From Alphaproteobacteria bacterium UBA6187 (lineage in GTDB: Bacteria; Pseudomonadota; Alphaproteobacteria; Rickettsiales; UBA6187): a DNA stretch of 35,040 nucleotides. A program made the position numbers and the translations under genes. A model generated the notes under the pieces. The model worked only from the letters and a program-made list of their open reading frames with translations, searched no databases and was not told the origin of the DNA. Shown one piece after another: positions 33,448 to 35,040 of the stretch. Location of the stretch: assembly GCA_002422795.1 (NCBI GenBank), contig DITJ01000013.1, positions 1-35,040 of the forward strand. The letters are read 5' to 3'. How positions within the stretch are numbered: the first letter of the stretch is position 1; the number at the start of each line of letters is the position of its first letter.

Positions 33448-33457
33448 CGAGCCTCCG
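33432..33457. terminator. Strong GC-rich hairpin at the end of the DUF3800 operon
   Basis: CGGAGGCTCGC (33432-33442) and GCGAGCCTCCG (33447-33457) form a perfect 11-base-pair stem with loop CTTA, spanning the stop codon TAG of the preceding gene. It could terminate that transcript, although no T-run follows. A second, AT-rich hairpin (TTATACC/GGTATAA, 33493-33511) lies just beyond and would serve the convergent recombinase. Confidence 0.55.
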
Positions 33458-33549
33458 AACTCCTTCTGCATCATGGCAGATGAGATAATTTATTATACCC
33501 TATTGGTATAAAAATAAAAGTATTTTCTGGTTTTTCGCTTAAAATCAAA

Positions 33550-35019
33550 TTACATTCCCAGTTTTACCCTCTGTTCCTGCCATAAATCCGGCATATCTGC
33601 TATCATATTTTTCAGCCGGAGTTCTTTTGGTTGGGTACCTTCTAGGACTTTTTGTATTATATCCGGTGCAAGGCGGGTAAGTTTTAGAAGGCGTATAACA
33701 TATGCAGTATCTATATTTTCTTTTTCTGCAATTGCTTCAATACCGGACTCTTCGCCATTTTCTATTTGCTGTGACCAGTAAAATGCCTGAGCGATAGTTT
33801 TTACAAGTATTTTATTATAAGAATTTATAGCAGGCTGCATATTAGTATGCGTTGCATTTGGCAATTCAATAGTCACTTCCAACTTGTTACGCCTTTTGGA
33901 AATTGCTGCGTCAGGAACGCGCATGGTAATGGTGCTATCGGTATAACCAATAATATCAATAACCACATTATCTCCCATAATTTCATTTTGGATATAGGAT
34001 GTAAGCCTATCAAATAATGCCCCCATATTCTCAGTTCTGAACGTAATATCAGTGTATTTTTTATATAAAACTACTTTTTCTATTACCCCACGGATAGTCT
34101 TAAATTTATCTCCATCTGAAAGAACTCTCCATAACTCCTCGAAAGAGCTAAGAGCTGCCACAACATGTTTTTCACTATAATGTGTATTGCCATGATTATG
34201 TAGTTTATGTATTACCCTCGCTGTCATATCCGAAGTTTTAAGGGCAATGCTAATATACTGGATTATTACAGATTCAATTTCATCTGCCGGAAGATTTTTT
34301 ACTGGGCAGTTATTGCACTGCTTCTTTTCGCAGGCATTAGGAGTATAATAGCGGTATTGCTTGCCGGTTTTCTTTTTAGTGGTGGAATGAAGTATCATAC
34401 CGGAACTGCACTTGCCGCATTTCATAATTCCACGTAAATATGGAGGTGTTTTCCATTTTTTCTTATATAATGGCTTGTTTATGCAATTATCTTTTAAGAT
34501 TTGCTGCGCCTGATCCCATTGTTCCTGCGATATAATTGCTTCGTGATTAGCTTGATAAATTTTATCCTTATGCTTTATTTTGGCAATATATAGTACGTTA
34601 TTAAGAATATGATATACAACACCTTTATCTATATATTTTCCGCCACGCATTCCTGCATTAGTTTTCCTTAGTTTAGTTTTGTAACCTTTTTCCTGCGCTT
34701 CCTGAACTACCGTGGTAACTGACCCAGTCTCTATAAAAAGGTTAAAAATAAACTTGATAATCTCTGCTTCTTTATTGTTTATAAACAGTTGCTTGTTAGA
34801 TGTGTTATACCCAAGCGGTATGTTGCCACCCATCCAAAGGCCGGCACGTTTTGAAATAGCAATTTTATTGGCGGTCCTTTCTGCAATTAACTGGCTTTCA
34901 TATTGGGCATGTACCATTGCCGTATAACGGCTCATAGTACCAATAGCAGTACTCTTATCAAAGCCTTCTGTTACAGATACAGCCTCCGCTCCATATATTC
35001 CGAGGAAATCATCAAAAAG
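33550..35019 (-). pseudogene. Large serine recombinase lacking its catalytic N-terminus
   Basis: The frame is open from the stop at 33550 up to an in-frame TGA at 35020-35022. The most upstream ATG is at 34935 (461 residues). The protein carries the end of the resolvase domain (AEAVSVTEGFDKSTAIGTM upstream of that ATG, then YESQLIAERTANK), the recombinase domain with IPLGYNTSNK, a zinc ribbon (CGKCSS, CEKKQCNNC), and a C-terminal HTH-like end (SGIEAIAEKENIDTAYVIRLLKLTRLAPDI) typical of alphaproteobacterial relatives, from memory. The first 90-100 residues with the nucleophilic Ser are missing. The homology stops where the 35017-35040 palindromic repeat begins, so the gene was cut or interrupted there. 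If the rest lies beyond the window, the element is an insertion. Confidence 0.8.
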
Positions 35020-35040
35020 TCAATTACTCCCACTAAAAGT
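35017..35040 (-). repeat. 24-base repeat, inverted copy of 19298-19321
   Basis: The last 24 bases of the window are the reverse complement of 19298-19321 and run on beyond the window edge. They contain half of the ACTCCCACT palindrome. The truncated recombinase frame meets a stop codon exactly inside this repeat. Confidence 0.85.

Overview
This is an AT-rich, roughly 35-40% G+C by eye, chromosomal window from a Gram-negative bacterium. The outer-membrane claim rests on a giant type V autotransporter ending in a terminal Phe and on several Sec signal peptides. The integrase and serine-recombinase styles, the RES/Xre toxin-antitoxin pair and the YfiR-like proteins would suit an alphaproteobacterium, possibly a host-associated one, but no rRNA, tRNA or housekeeping gene is present to prove this.

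Layout. 1-427 is intergenic and rich in inverted repeats. 428-1447 encodes an alpha/beta hydrolase. 1633-13134 is a single 3,833-residue autotransporter, a third of the window, built from reiterated Asn-Ser-Gly-Ser-Ile beta-helix repeats. 13.2-16.0 kb is a graveyard of mobile-element remains: a frameshifted, C-terminally cut IS630 transposase, an orphan polar protein, then fragments of an IS200 transposase, a serine recombinase and a tyrosine integrase lying end to end. 16.2-17.3 kb is a RES-domain toxin with its Xre/DUF2384-type antitoxin and a readable promoter and operator. 17.5-19.2 kb is a translationally coupled pair of genes I do not recognise.

19.5-24.5 kb holds two YfiR-like secreted proteins, each beside its own Xre-type regulator. 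The second YfiR-like domain is fused to about ten RTX-like repeats and is cut off in the eleventh. The cut marks the start of an operon (24.5-28.5 kb) with a tyrosine integrase, two small membrane proteins and a large serine recombinase, and a truncated upstream partner that ends in a beta-clamp-like motif.

28.6-33.4 kb looks like a conflict or defence-type cluster. A minus-strand operon carries an archaeo-eukaryotic primase plus SF2 helicase protein (TOTE-type), a zinc-ribbon protein and a 181-residue protein. Divergent to it are a DUF3800 nuclease-like protein and a small possible nuclease or toxin. 33.5-35.0 kb is a large serine recombinase whose N-terminal catalytic domain is missing where it meets a palindromic repeat. 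The same repeat occurs inverted at 19.3 kb.

Overall this is an accessory region. The most interesting parts are the giant autotransporter, the primase-helicase cluster, the operon with two unrelated recombinases, the Xre/YfiR-RTX modules, the unknown two-gene module, and the repeated finding of short GC-rich palindromes at gene breakpoints.
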